A stretch of 64,000 bases of DNA from Mesorhizobium loti CJ3sym (GCF_000472785.1 NZ_AXAL01000013.1:162183-226182); one strand, 5' to 3'; shown: positions 42,562-51,750, counted from the first letter of the stretch. Translations and numbers: made by a program. Notes: generated by a model from the sequence alone, not told the origin.

Positions 42562-43470
42562 ATGACCAAGATGACCACCGCGGAACTGCGCGGCTACCAG
42601 CAGATATGCGGCAAGGATGGGGCCATGGTGGCCATCGCCTGCGACCAGCGCGGCGGCATGCGGACCTTGCTGGCGTCCGATCCGGCCGAACAGGCCAAGA
42701 TCACCAACGACATGCTTGGCGACACCAAGGCGGATATCACCCGCTATCTCGCCAGTGCTGCATCCTGCGTGCTGCTCGACCCGCTCTGCGCGGTGCCGCG
42801 GATTGTCGACGAAGGCGTACTGAACCGCGATACGGCGCTGCTCATCGGCCTCGATGCCTCCGGTTTTGATGTCTCGCCCGAGGGCTACCGCTTGTCGCGC
42901 CTTGTTCCCGACATTGACGCGCGCCGCGTCCGGGCGCTGGGCGGCACCGGGGGCAAGATCATGGTGTATCTCAGGGCCGACAAGCCTGAAGCCAACGAGC
43001 ACAACATCGCCATCCTGCGCCAGTGCATCGCCGATTTCGGACAGGAGGACCTGTTGCTGGTCGTCGAATTCCTGACCTATCAGCTCGACGGGGAAAGCCC
43101 CGAGGACTATGCGGCCAAAACGCCATGGCTTGTTGAAGAAGGGACAAGGATCTCGCTGGAGTGCGGCGCCAAGGTGCTGAAGCTTCCCTATCCCGGAACA
43201 CCACAAGCCTGCGCCAACATCACTGCAATGGCCGGCGAGGTGCCATGGGCGGTGCTTTCGGCTGGCGTCAACCACGCCACCTTCCTCGGGCAGGTCGAAA
43301 TCGCCATGCAGAATGGCGCCTCGGGCGTCATCGCCGGCCGCTCGCTGTGGAAGGATTGCATCTCGCTCGACCGTGACATCCAGCGCGAAAGGCTTAAGAC
43401 CATCGCAGTGCCGCGATTGCGTGAAATCCAGGCCGTGATCGGGCACTACCGGCAGAAGGCCGCTGCCTGA
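42562..43470 (+). CDS. LacD-type class I aldolase (tagatose-bisphosphate aldolase family)
   Basis: 302 aa TIM barrel. Family motifs are AIACDQRGGMRTLL near the start, LLDPLCAVPRI, GGKIMVYLRADKP (Lys132) and CGAKVLKLPYPG, where Lys207 is the likely Schiff-base lysine. LacD and the sulfosugar aldolase YihT belong here; they split a ketose-1-phosphate or bisphosphate. The kinase fusion downstream could make the phosphorylated substrate. ATG 42562 is used because the longer frame crosses the operator region. Confidence 0.87.
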   Translation: MTKMTTAELRGYQQICGKDGAMVAIACDQRGGMRTLLASDPAEQAKITNDMLGDTKADITRYLASAASCVLLDPLCAVPRIVDEGVLNRDTALLIGLDASGFDVSPEGYRLSRLVPDIDARRVRALGGTGGKIMVYLRADKPEANEHNIAILRQCIADFGQEDLLLVVEFLTYQLDGESPEDYAAKTPWLVEEGTRISLECGAKVLKLPYPGTPQACANITAMAGEVPWAVLSAGVNHATFLGQVEIAMQNGASGVIAGRSLWKDCISLDRDIQRERLKTIAVPRLREIQAVIGHYRQKAAA

Positions 43471-43485
43471 TAGTCGAATTTGGAC

Positions 43486-43541
43486 TAGAGCTATTCCAGC
43501 AAAAGTGTGAAGCGGTTTTGCGTTCGGAATTGCGTGAAACC
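43486..43541. repeat. Palindromic element half (type D), copy 2
   Basis: TAGAGCTATTCCAGCAAAAG onward matches the inverted second half of the element at 37946-38051. It occupies the 73-bp gap between the aldolase and kinase genes. Confidence 0.75.
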
Positions 43542-43543
43542 AA

Positions 43544-44977
43544 ATGCAGGACGCCATGCCTCTCAGCATAGGAATCGACATTGGCGGCACAAATCTGCGT
43601 GCCGCCCGCATCTCCGAGACCGGTGAAATCCTCAAGCGCGTTTCCGAGAAAAGCGCGCCCTACCCGGAGCTAGTGCTCGGCCGCATCGCCGACATGGTGC
43701 GCCTTCTCGACACGCCGGATGTGAAGGCCATCGGCGTCGGTGTCCCCGGCCGCGTCGATGCGCGGCGCGGCGCCGTCCTCTCGGGCGGCTATGTCAACCT
43801 CGCCTCGGTTGCGCTGGCTCAACGCCTGGAAGACATGACAGGCAAGCCCGTCATCATCGACAATGACTGCAACATGGCGCTGGCCGCCGAAATGGCGCTC
43901 GGCGCCGGGCGCGGCCATGGCAACATCGTCATGTTCACCATCGGCACCGGCATTGGCGGCGCCGTCGCTCAGGATCGGCGGATCACGCGCGGCTCGGCAA
44001 CGGCGGGCCAGCTCGGCCACATCACTGTCGACGTCAATGGCGAGGTTTGCGCCTGCGGCCGCCGCGGCTGCGTCGAAACCACCAGTTCGGGCACGGCGCT
44101 CGGCCGCCACATTGCGCGCGCCGGGCTCGGCGCCGACATTTCTGTCGATCAGCTCTTTGCCCGTGATGCGGCAGGCGATACCACGGCGCACGGCATCCTG
44201 GACGGTTGGGCAAGGCCTCTGCGTGCCGCCATCGACACGGCCGTTGCCGTGCTTGCGCCCGATCTGGTGCTGCTTGGCGGCGGCCTCGGCCGGGCGGCAC
44301 ATGCAGCGCTCGACCGCGCGCCAGCACTGGCGCCCTGGTACCAATGCCACGTCGAGCCCGCGCAGCTCGGCGACGATGCCGGCGTAATCGGCGCTGGCCT
44401 GCAGGCACTGGCAGAGCCATCAGCCCAGTCCAGCCGCGCCAGGCGCGCCGTGCTCGTCAACGGCATCCCCGCCAGCGGCAAGAGTACGGTCTCGCGCGGC
44501 ATCGCCGACCGCATGGGATGGCCGTTGCTCGCGCTCGACACGATCAAGAACCCGTTCCTCGAAGTGCTCGGCGGCGGCGACCGCCTGTTCAACCGCACGC
44601 TCGGCCGCGCCAGCTACCAGGCGATCTGGTCGGTCGTCGGCGAAGCTCCAGCCGGCACCACCGTGGTCGTCGATGCCTGGTTCGGCTTTCAGCCGCGTGA
44701 GATTCTCGAGGATCATCTGCGAAAAGCCGGTGTCGAGCAGACCGTTGAAATCTGGTGCCACGCGCCTGGCGAAGTCCTTGCCGAGCGCTATGGCGCCCGG
44801 CTCGACCAGCGCCCCGCCGGCCATCCCGGGGCCGCCTATATTCCCGAACTGATCGAGCTCGCCAAGCGCGCCGAACCGCTGCGGCGCGGACCGCTCTTCG
44901 ACGTCGACACGACCAAGCCGATCGACTTCGATGCCATCACGGCCTGGTTGCGAACGGTCATGGCCAACGGTGCGTAG
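43544..44977 (+). CDS. ROK-family sugar kinase fused to a P-loop kinase
   Basis: 477 aa. Residues 6-290 are a ROK kinase: phosphate loop DIGGTN (12-17), catalytic Asp107 in DNDCN, GTGIGG (133-138) and the zinc motif CACGRRGCVE (His159, Cys169, 171, 176). Residues about 301-477 are a second kinase-like domain: Walker A GIPASGKST (307-315), TTVVVDAWF (Walker B-like), then a lid region with AERYGARLDQR. ROK kinases alone are about 300 aa, so two phosphotransfer domains are joined. This would suit two successive phosphorylations ahead of the aldolase. Met at 43556 is an alternative start. Confidence 0.88.
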   Translation: MQDAMPLSIGIDIGGTNLRAARISETGEILKRVSEKSAPYPELVLGRIADMVRLLDTPDVKAIGVGVPGRVDARRGAVLSGGYVNLASVALAQRLEDMTGKPVIIDNDCNMALAAEMALGAGRGHGNIVMFTIGTGIGGAVAQDRRITRGSATAGQLGHITVDVNGEVCACGRRGCVETTSSGTALGRHIARAGLGADISVDQLFARDAAGDTTAHGILDGWARPLRAAIDTAVAVLAPDLVLLGGGLGRAAHAALDRAPALAPWYQCHVEPAQLGDDAGVIGAGLQALAEPSAQSSRARRAVLVNGIPASGKSTVSRGIADRMGWPLLALDTIKNPFLEVLGGGDRLFNRTLGRASYQAIWSVVGEAPAGTTVVVDAWFGFQPREILEDHLRKAGVEQTVEIWCHAPGEVLAERYGARLDQRPAGHPGAAYIPELIELAKRAEPLRRGPLFDVDTTKPIDFDAITAWLRTVMANGA

Positions 44978-44983
44978 GCGGCT

Positions 44984-45658
44984 TCATGCCGGCGGCCGCA
45001 GCGCCGTGCGGGCGATCTGCCAGGCGGATTCGACATGGCGCCGCGCCGCGGCTTCCGCCTCTTCCGGCTTGCGTGCGCGGATCGCATCCATGATCTCGTT
45101 CATCTCGGCGATGGCCGCTTCGCGACGGTTGGCCGAGACGATGGTCATCGAACGAAGCTGATTGATGCGGACATTTAGCCCGCTGACAATTTCCCAGGCG
45201 ACGCGCTTGTCGGCGGCCTCGAACAGCGCCTCATAGAATTTCGTCGTCGCCCGCATCACCGCCGGCGGCGTCCCCGATGCCCATGCCTCGAACAGATCCG
45301 CCAGCGCGCGTTCGAGCGTTGCCAATTGCTCGCCGGTGGCCGACAGGGCGCAGGCTCGGGCCGCAATGCCTTCCAGCAGCGCTCTGAGCTCATAGATCTC
45401 GTCGGTGCGGCCGAGGTCCGGCCTGGCTACGGCCGGCCCGTGCCCCGGGATCATCTGCACGAGCCCCTCGGCCTCCAGCTGGCGTAGAACCTCGCGCACG
45501 ACGGAACGGCTGACGCCGAGCTGGTCGCAAAGCGGCCGCTCGATCAGCCTTTCGCCAGGCTGGAAGTGGAAATCCATGATCGCCTCGCGCATGCGCTCTA
45601 GCGCCAGCGTCCTCAAGGTCTTGGCGCTGCGGTCGATGCGAAGCGTGTCGTTTGGCAT
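44984..45658 (-). CDS. GntR family regulator with FCD domain
   Basis: 224 aa. Winged helix at about residues 15-70 (CDQLGVSRSVVREVLRQLEAEGLV), then an FCD domain with DEIYELRALLEGIAARACAL and RRHVESAWQIA. It is divergent from the DUF1185/flavin enzyme operon, with the palindrome ATGGTATACCAT between them, so it probably controls that operon. ATG 45658 is chosen because the upstream frame crosses the operator region. Confidence 0.9.
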   Translation of the reverse strand: MPNDTLRIDRSAKTLRTLALERMREAIMDFHFQPGERLIERPLCDQLGVSRSVVREVLRQLEAEGLVQMIPGHGPAVARPDLGRTDEIYELRALLEGIAARACALSATGEQLATLERALADLFEAWASGTPPAVMRATTKFYEALFEAADKRVAWEIVSGLNVRINQLRSMTIVSANRREAAIAEMNEIMDAIRARKPEEAEAAARRHVESAWQIARTALRPPA

Positions 45659-45728
45659 GTCTTGCCTCCTGCGCCGCCACGAAAACAGATTCCATGCCCG
45701 GTTGACAAGGTACTTGGCGCTCCATAGC

Positions 45729-45740
45729 ATGGTATACCAT
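45729..45740. promoter_or_regulatory. GntR operator candidate (ATGGTATACCAT)
   Basis: A perfect 12-bp palindrome in the 134-bp gap between gntR (minus) and the DUF1185 gene (plus). It fits the GntR/FCD pattern (TGGT..ACCA) but with a 2-bp centre, unlike the 3-bp centre of the sites at 10564, 27288 and 32241, so a different regulator is likely. Confidence 0.65.
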
Positions 45741-45792
45741 AAGATGATATGGGGATCGCATGGTCCCAAGGCATCGCCGACCCGAGGATTTC

Positions 45793-46380
45793 ATGCAACC
45801 TGCCATCCGCAAGATCGTGACCTATACCGAGAACACGCTGATCGAAGGCGGCAAGGCTGCACCCCGACCGCTGCGCCTGGTCGGCGTCGCCGCGGTGCTG
45901 ACCAATCCCTGGGCCGGTCGCGGCTTCACCGACGATCTGTCGCCCGAAATCCGCGCCTGCGCGCCGGTGCTGGGAGAGATCCTGACCCGCGAGATCATTG
46001 AGATCGCCGGTTCCGGCGAGGCGATCGAGGGCTATGGCAAGGCCGCCATTTGCGGCACGTCGGGCGAGATCGAGCATGCCTCCGCGCTGATCCACACGCT
46101 GCATTTCGGCAATCATTATCGCCGCGCCGTCGGCGCCAAGACCTATCTTGCCTTCACCAATCTGCGCGGCGGGCCAAACACGCCGATCATGATCCCGCTG
46201 ATGGACAAGAATGACGAGGGACGGCGCTCGCATTACCTGACCGTGCATTTCCAGATCGGCGATGCGCCGGCGCCGGACGAACTGGTGGTCGCGCTTGGCG
46301 CTTCGATCGGCGGTCGCCCGCATCACCGCATCGGCGACCGCTATCAGGACCTCAAGGAGCTTGGGGACGTGCATGGCTGA
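45793..46380 (+). CDS. DUF1185 / AA_synth family protein
   Basis: 195 aa. The family is labelled amino acid synthesis but has no proven function. Conserved stretches are IRKIVTYTENTLIEGG at the start, AAVLTNPWAGRGFTDDLSP, AAICGTSGEIEHASALIHTL (charged, probably catalytic) and GGRPHHRIGDRYQDL. GAGGA precedes ATG 45793. It is the first gene of the catabolic operon and overlaps the fusion gene by 8 bases, so it is translated together with flavin enzymes. A hydrolytic or isomerising role on an intermediate is only a guess. Confidence 0.85.
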   Translation: MQPAIRKIVTYTENTLIEGGKAAPRPLRLVGVAAVLTNPWAGRGFTDDLSPEIRACAPVLGEILTREIIEIAGSGEAIEGYGKAAICGTSGEIEHASALIHTLHFGNHYRRAVGAKTYLAFTNLRGGPNTPIMIPLMDKNDEGRRSHYLTVHFQIGDAPAPDELVVALGASIGGRPHHRIGDRYQDLKELGDVHG

Positions 46381-48172
46381 TGCTTCCGCATGGGCTCGAC
46401 AGGGAACGGCTCCCGACGGCACCGGCTTCATCCGCGCCGGATCGGGCACGCCAGTGCTGTTCATCCACGGCGTCGGCATGAACGCCGCGATCTGGCGGCC
46501 GCAGATCGAGCGCATGGCCGGCGGCTTTGACGTGATCGCCATCGACATGCTCGGCCATGGCCTTTCGCCGCTGCCACCGCAGCACCCGGAACTGGCCGAC
46601 TACGCCGACCAGGCCGTTCGCCTGCTCGACCATCTCGGCCTCGACAAAGTATCCGTCATTGGCCACTCGATGGGTGCGCTCGTTGCCCAGGAACTCGCGC
46701 TACGCGCGCCGGAGCGCGTCCACCGGATCGTTTCCCTGAACGCCGTGTTCCGGCGTCCGCCTGAACTGGCCGAAGCCGTTCGCCAGCGTGCGGTAGCGCT
46801 CAACGGCCGCAGCGATACGGCCGGCACGGCACAGACCATCGCGCGCTGGTTCGGAGATCCGGTGCCGGCCGAGTTGGAGGCGGCAGCACAGAAGACGGCA
46901 TCCGCACTGAGCGCGGTCGACCCGGAAGGCTATGCCCGCACCTATCGCCTGTTTGCTCGTGCCGACGGCGATCATGCTGACCGCCTGCCGACGCTGGCCG
47001 TGCCGGCCCTGTTCATGACCGGCTCCGAGGACAGGAACTCTTCGCCCGCAATGTCGGCCGCGATGGCACGGCTGGCGCCGCATGGCCGCTGCACGGTGCT
47101 GCCGGGCGAGAAGCACATGATGGCGGTCGCGGCACCGGACCTCACCACGCGCCATATCGTTGACTTCCTCGCAGAGGACGAAGCGATCGAGCAAAACGGC
47201 ACTGCGGAGGCGAATACCGGGTTCGACAGCGGCGAGTTCCGCCGCGCGCTTGGCTCCTTCCTTACCGGCGTCACCATCGTCACCACGATCGGCCCCGAAG
47301 GCGAGCCCCGCGGCTTCACCGCCAACTCCTTCACCTCTGTCTCGCTCGATCCGCCCCTGGTGCTGGTCTGCATCGCACACAAGGCGCTTGGCCATCCCGT
47401 CTTCGCGACATCGAAAAGCTTCGCCATCAACGTCCTGAATGAGGGTCAAAAGGCAGCCTCCGGCATCTTCGCCTCGAAAGCGGCCGACAAGTTCGCCTCA
47501 GTCGCCTGGCGGCCGGGACGCACCGGCAGCCCCGTGCTGGACGGCTCCGTGGCATCCTTCGACTGCGACATGGAGCGGCTGGTCGTGGCAGGCGATCATT
47601 CGATCCTCATCGGCCGCGTCCGCGATTTCGAGCACAATTCCGCGCAGCCGCTCGGCTATTGCCGCGGCGCCTATGTCGCACCCGGCCTCAGCCAGGACGC
47701 GCTGGCCGCCACCCAGCCTGGCACCGATGTCGGCGCCATCCTCGAAAATGGTGGCCGGATCCTGTTCCTGGAAACCGCGGACGGTTTCGAGCTACCGCGC
47801 GGCCGCGGGTTGGGCTCGGCCGGCGATGGCAAAAGTCTGCGAGGGCTGCTCGCTGCGAAGGCCATCGAGGCCCAGCTCGGCTTCCTGTTCGCCGTCTGGG
47901 ACGACGCCGGAACCGTTTCACGCACACATGTCTACTATCGCGGCACGTTCGACGTGCCCGCTTCCAGCGATCGCGGCATCAGGCTCATCGAGATCGACGC
48001 GATCGAAGGATTGAAGATCGCCGATCCGGCGATCCGCTCGATGCTCACCCGCTATATCAGGGAATGCTCGGTGGATGCATTCGGCGTCTATGTCGGCAAC
48101 GATGTCGAAGGCGAGGTCCGGCCGCTCGCCAGACCCAGCGCTTCCACCGTCAATACAGGTGACCAGCGATGA
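46373..48172 (+). CDS. Alpha/beta-hydrolase fused to flavin reductase
   Basis: 599 aa. Residues 17-268 form an alpha/beta-hydrolase with nucleophile Ser99 in GHSMG, Asp220 and His248 as the probable triad. Residues about 285-440 form an FMN-binding flavin reductase of the HpaC/RutF type (ALGSFLTGVTIVTT, GFTANSFTSVSLDPPLVLV). The last 160 residues (441-599) are of unclear fold; parts recall a degenerate Nudix domain. The reductase half could feed reduced FMN to the luciferase-like enzyme encoded next, and the hydrolase half could act on its product. The two activities are usually separate proteins. Confidence 0.87.
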   Translation: MADASAWARQGTAPDGTGFIRAGSGTPVLFIHGVGMNAAIWRPQIERMAGGFDVIAIDMLGHGLSPLPPQHPELADYADQAVRLLDHLGLDKVSVIGHSMGALVAQELALRAPERVHRIVSLNAVFRRPPELAEAVRQRAVALNGRSDTAGTAQTIARWFGDPVPAELEAAAQKTASALSAVDPEGYARTYRLFARADGDHADRLPTLAVPALFMTGSEDRNSSPAMSAAMARLAPHGRCTVLPGEKHMMAVAAPDLTTRHIVDFLAEDEAIEQNGTAEANTGFDSGEFRRALGSFLTGVTIVTTIGPEGEPRGFTANSFTSVSLDPPLVLVCIAHKALGHPVFATSKSFAINVLNEGQKAASGIFASKAADKFASVAWRPGRTGSPVLDGSVASFDCDMERLVVAGDHSILIGRVRDFEHNSAQPLGYCRGAYVAPGLSQDALAATQPGTDVGAILENGGRILFLETADGFELPRGRGLGSAGDGKSLRGLLAAKAIEAQLGFLFAVWDDAGTVSRTHVYYRGTFDVPASSDRGIRLIEIDAIEGLKIADPAIRSMLTRYIRECSVDAFGVYVGNDVEGEVRPLARPSASTVNTGDQR

Positions 48173-49206
48173 AATTCTCGCTCTTCGTGCACATGGAACG
48201 GTCGGACCTGGCCAAGCCGCATTCCGAGCTTGTGACCGAGCTCGAGGAGTTGGTCCTGATGGCCGAACAGGCAGGCTTCGAGACCGCCTGGATCGGCGAG
48301 CATCACGGCATGGAATTCACCATCTCGCCCAATCCCTTCATCAACATCGCCTATCTCGCCGCCAAGACCAGCCATATCCGCCTCGGCACCGGAACCGTGA
48401 TTGCGCCCTTCTGGCACCCGATCAAGCTTGCCGGCGAAGCGGCGATGGCTGACGTCATCAGCGGCGGACGGCTTGACATCGGCATCGCGCGCGGCGCCTA
48501 CAGCTATGAATATCAGCGCCTCTTTCCCGGTCTTGACGCCTGGGGCGCCGGCCAGCGCATGCGCGGGATCATACCGGCGATCCGCGGCCTCTGGGACGGC
48601 GACTTCGAACTCTCCGGCGAGTTCTGGCAATTCCCTGCCACGACCTCCTCGCCCAAGCCGCTGCAGAAACCCTACCCGCCGATCTGGGTGGCGGCTCGCG
48701 ACCCGAACTCGCACGATTTCGCCGTCGCCAACGGATGCAAGGTTCAGGTAACGCCGCTGGCTTCCGGCGATGACGAGGTGACGAGCCTGATGCAGCGCTT
48801 CAACGCCGCCTGCGCCGCGCATCCCGAGATCGAACGACCGGAAATCATGCTTTTGATGCACACCTTCGTTGCCGAGGACGCGGCCGACGCCGATCGCCTC
48901 ACGCAGGACCTGTCGACTTTCTATTGCCAGTTCGGCGCCTGGTTCCAGAACAAGAAACCAGTGCATCAAGGCATATTGGAGCCGCTGACGCCGGACGAGA
49001 TCGCGGCCATGCCGCAATACGCGCCGGACAAGATCAGGCAAAACCTGGTGATCGGCGAGGCCGATGAGGTCATCGCCCGGCTGAAATCCTATGAAGCGCT
49101 TGGCTACGACCAGTACTCGATCTGGATCGACAGCGGGCTTTCGCACGAGCGCAAGATGAAATCGCTGCAACTGTTCATCGACCGGGTGATGCCGGCCTTC
49201 CTCTGA
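48169..49206 (+). CDS. Luciferase-like (LLM class) flavin-dependent monooxygenase
   Basis: 345-aa TIM barrel of the bacterial luciferase family. Features include TAWIGEHHGMEFTISPNP (about 39-56), IRLGTGTVIAPFWHPI, LDIGIARGAYSYEYQRL, and the C-terminal VIGEADEVIARLKSYEALG. It needs reduced flavin from a partner; the fusion protein encoded just upstream (overlap of 4 bases) has such a reductase. In the pyrimidine pathway RutA has this role, opening a ring with O2. The substrate here is unknown. Confidence 0.9.
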   Translation: MKFSLFVHMERSDLAKPHSELVTELEELVLMAEQAGFETAWIGEHHGMEFTISPNPFINIAYLAAKTSHIRLGTGTVIAPFWHPIKLAGEAAMADVISGGRLDIGIARGAYSYEYQRLFPGLDAWGAGQRMRGIIPAIRGLWDGDFELSGEFWQFPATTSSPKPLQKPYPPIWVAARDPNSHDFAVANGCKVQVTPLASGDDEVTSLMQRFNAACAAHPEIERPEIMLLMHTFVAEDAADADRLTQDLSTFYCQFGAWFQNKKPVHQGILEPLTPDEIAAMPQYAPDKIRQNLVIGEADEVIARLKSYEALGYDQYSIWIDSGLSHERKMKSLQLFIDRVMPAFL

Positions 49207-49216
49207 TTGCGAGCCC

Positions 49217-50686
49217 ATGACCGACGCCCCCTTCAGGAACTTCATCGACGGCCGCTTCGACGAGCCGTCCGCCACGTTCGACAGTGTCGACCCGTCGACC
49301 GGCGCGGCATGGGCCAGGATGCCGGCGGCGAGCGAAGCCGATGTCGACCGTGCCGTCGAGGCGGCGCACCGCGCGCTGCGCTCAAACCCATGGCAAAGGA
49401 TGACCGCGACAGCGCGTGGCAAGCTGCTGGTCAAGCTCGGCGACCTCGTCGCTGCCAATGCCGCATGTCTGGCCGAGCTCGAGACACGCGACACCGGCAA
49501 GATCATCCGCGAGACCCGCGCCCAGATCGCCTATGTCGGTGACTACTACCGCTACTATGGCGGGCTGGCCGACAAGCATGAAGGCGCTCATGTGCCTGTT
49601 GACAAGCCGGATCTCGACGTCACCATTCGCCGCGAGCCGATCGGCGTCGTTGCCGCGGTGGTGCCGTGGAATTCCCAGCTCTTCCTCTCGGCCGTCAAGC
49701 TCGGTCCGGCGCTTGCCGCCGGCTGCACCATCGTGCTCAAGGCCTCCGAGGACGGGCCAGCGCCGCTGCTCGCTTTTGCCGAACTGGTTCATGAGGCCGG
49801 CTTTCCCCCAGGCGTCGTCAACATCCTCACCGGCTTTGGCCATGATTGCGGCCGGCGCCTGACCAGCCATCCGCTGGTTTCGCGCGTCGCCTTCACCGGC
49901 GGTCCGTCGACGGCGCGTGCCATCGTCAGGAACACAGCAGAGAACCTTGCCTACACCACACTCGAACTCGGCGGCAAAAGCCCGGTCGTCGTCTTCGCCG
50001 ACGCCGATCTCGACAGCGCCGCCAATGCGGTGGTCGCCGGCATTTTCGCCGCGACCGGCCAGAGCTGCGTCGCCGGCTCGCGGCTGCTGGTCGAGCGTTC
50101 GGTGAAGGATGAATTCCTCGCCCGGCTGAAGCGCAAGGCCGAGGTGATCCGCATCGGCGATCCGCAGGATCCGGCGACCGAAATGGGGCCGCTCGCCACG
50201 CTGCGCCAACGGGACTGGATCGAGAAGATCGTCGCGGAGAGCCTTGTCTCGGGCGGCACGCTCATCACTGGCGGAACACGGCCAGCCGGCAGCGGCTTCT
50301 ACTATGCACCGACCATCATCGATGCCGGCGGCAGCGACCTGCCCTGCGTGCGCGAGGAATTGTTCGGGCCAGTGCTCAGCGTGGTTGCTTTCGACACCGA
50401 GGCGCAAGCGCTGGCGCTTGCCAACGACACGCCCTTCGGCCTGGCTTCGGGCGTGTTCACCAGCAATCTCGCTAGGGCGCACCGCATGGCGCGCGACATC
50501 CATGCCGGCGTCGTCTGGGTCAACACCTATCGCGCCGTATCGCCGCTCGTTCCCTTCGGCGGCTACGGCCTGTCGGGCCTCGGCCGCGAAGGCGGGCTCG
50601 ATGCCATCAGAGACTACACACGCTCGAAATCCGTCTGGATCAACACCTCGGACGAGCCGATTCCCGATCCCTTCGTCATGCGCTGA
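49217..50686 (+). CDS. NAD(P)-dependent aldehyde dehydrogenase
   Basis: 489 aa. The catalytic Glu250 lies in LELGGKSP and Cys284 in GQSCVAGSR; the cofactor region VVPWNSQLFLSAVKLGPALAAGCT and the C-terminal PFGGYGLSGLGREGG are typical. It oxidises an aldehyde released by the upstream enzymes. It begins 10 bp after the monooxygenase stop, and the importer genes start 59 bp beyond its own stop, so all probably belong to one operon. Confidence 0.92.
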   Translation: MTDAPFRNFIDGRFDEPSATFDSVDPSTGAAWARMPAASEADVDRAVEAAHRALRSNPWQRMTATARGKLLVKLGDLVAANAACLAELETRDTGKIIRETRAQIAYVGDYYRYYGGLADKHEGAHVPVDKPDLDVTIRREPIGVVAAVVPWNSQLFLSAVKLGPALAAGCTIVLKASEDGPAPLLAFAELVHEAGFPPGVVNILTGFGHDCGRRLTSHPLVSRVAFTGGPSTARAIVRNTAENLAYTTLELGGKSPVVVFADADLDSAANAVVAGIFAATGQSCVAGSRLLVERSVKDEFLARLKRKAEVIRIGDPQDPATEMGPLATLRQRDWIEKIVAESLVSGGTLITGGTRPAGSGFYYAPTIIDAGGSDLPCVREELFGPVLSVVAFDTEAQALALANDTPFGLASGVFTSNLARAHRMARDIHAGVVWVNTYRAVSPLVPFGGYGLSGLGREGGLDAIRDYTRSKSVWINTSDEPIPDPFVMR

Positions 50687-50745
50687 GAACCGCGGGACGC
50701 AGGTGCACTGAGAAAAACAAGAACAGACCAACAGAGGAGAATGAC

Positions 50746-51750
50746 ATGAAACTGATTTTGACCGGCCTGCTGGCCGGACTGCTCGCGGCGACCGCCGCCA
50801 AGGCCGACGAGATGGCGTTCACCAGCTGGGGCGGCACCACGCAGGAAGCACAGACCAAATCCTGGGCGGCTCCCTTCGAAGCCAGCTCCGGCATCAAGGT
50901 GTTGCAAGATGGACCAACCGACTACGGCAAGCTCAAGGCCATGGTCGACGCCGGCAATGTCACCTGGGACGTCGTCGACGTGGAAATGGACTTCGCCATC
51001 AAGGCCGCCAAGGACGGGCTGCTGGAGCCGATCGACTATGCGGTCGTGCCCAAGGCCGATCTCGACCCGCGCTTCAGCAATGAGCACTCCGTTGGCAGCT
51101 TCTACTATTCCTTCGTGCTCGCCTGGAACAAGGGCACCGTCACGGGCGAACCGACCGGCTGGGCCGACATGTTCGACACCAAGAAGTTTCCCGGCAAGCG
51201 GACCTTCTACAAATGGTCGGCGCCGGGCGTCATCGAGATCGCTTTGCTGGCCGACGGCGTGCCGGCGGACAAGCTCTATCCGCTTGATCTCGACCGTGCC
51301 TTCAAGAAACTCGACACCATCAAATCCGATATCGTCTGGTGGGGCGGCGGCGCTGAATCGCAGCAGCTGATTGCTTCCGGCGAGGCTGCGTTCGGTCAGT
51401 TGTGGAACGGGCGTGTCTTCGCCCTCCAGCAGGATGGCACCGATGTCGGTGTCGCCTGGAACCAGAACCTCACCGCAGCCGACGTGCTCGTCGTGCCGAA
51501 GGGCGCCAAGAACAAGGACAGCGCGATGAAGTTCCTCGCCGCCGCGACCAGCCCGACCGGCCAGGCGAAATTCGCCGAGGCAAGCGGCTATGCGCCCATC
51601 AACACCAAGGCCAAGGCGGAGATGCCCGCCGATGCCGTCAAGGCCCTGCCCGATGCCCATGTCGACGGCCAGATCAACCTCGACATGAACTACTGGGCCG
51701 AGCACCGCGGCGAGATCGCCACGCGCTGGTATGCCTGGCAGACCAAGTGA
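50746..51750 (+). CDS. Periplasmic binding protein of PotD/family 1 type
   Basis: 334 aa. Signal peptide about 1-20 (KLILTGLLAGLLAATAAKA). The mature protein starts DEMAFTSWGGTTQEAQTKSW, close to putrescine/spermidine and related (PotD/AfuA-like) binding proteins, with WWGGGAESQQLIASGEAAFGQLW. GAGGAGA before ATG supports the start. Ligand probably an amine or nitrogen compound fed to the flavin enzymes encoded upstream, by operon logic only. Confidence 0.9.
   Translation: MKLILTGLLAGLLAATAAKADEMAFTSWGGTTQEAQTKSWAAPFEASSGIKVLQDGPTDYGKLKAMVDAGNVTWDVVDVEMDFAIKAAKDGLLEPIDYAVVPKADLDPRFSNEHSVGSFYYSFVLAWNKGTVTGEPTGWADMFDTKKFPGKRTFYKWSAPGVIEIALLADGVPADKLYPLDLDRAFKKLDTIKSDIVWWGGGAESQQLIASGEAAFGQLWNGRVFALQQDGTDVGVAWNQNLTAADVLVVPKGAKNKDSAMKFLAAATSPTGQAKFAEASGYAPINTKAKAEMPADAVKALPDAHVDGQINLDMNYWAEHRGEIATRWYAWQTK

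Noticed and set aside
42217..43635. A 472-codon minus-strand open frame
   Set aside because: It lies antisense to the aldolase gene; the plus-strand protein has recognisable catalytic motifs.
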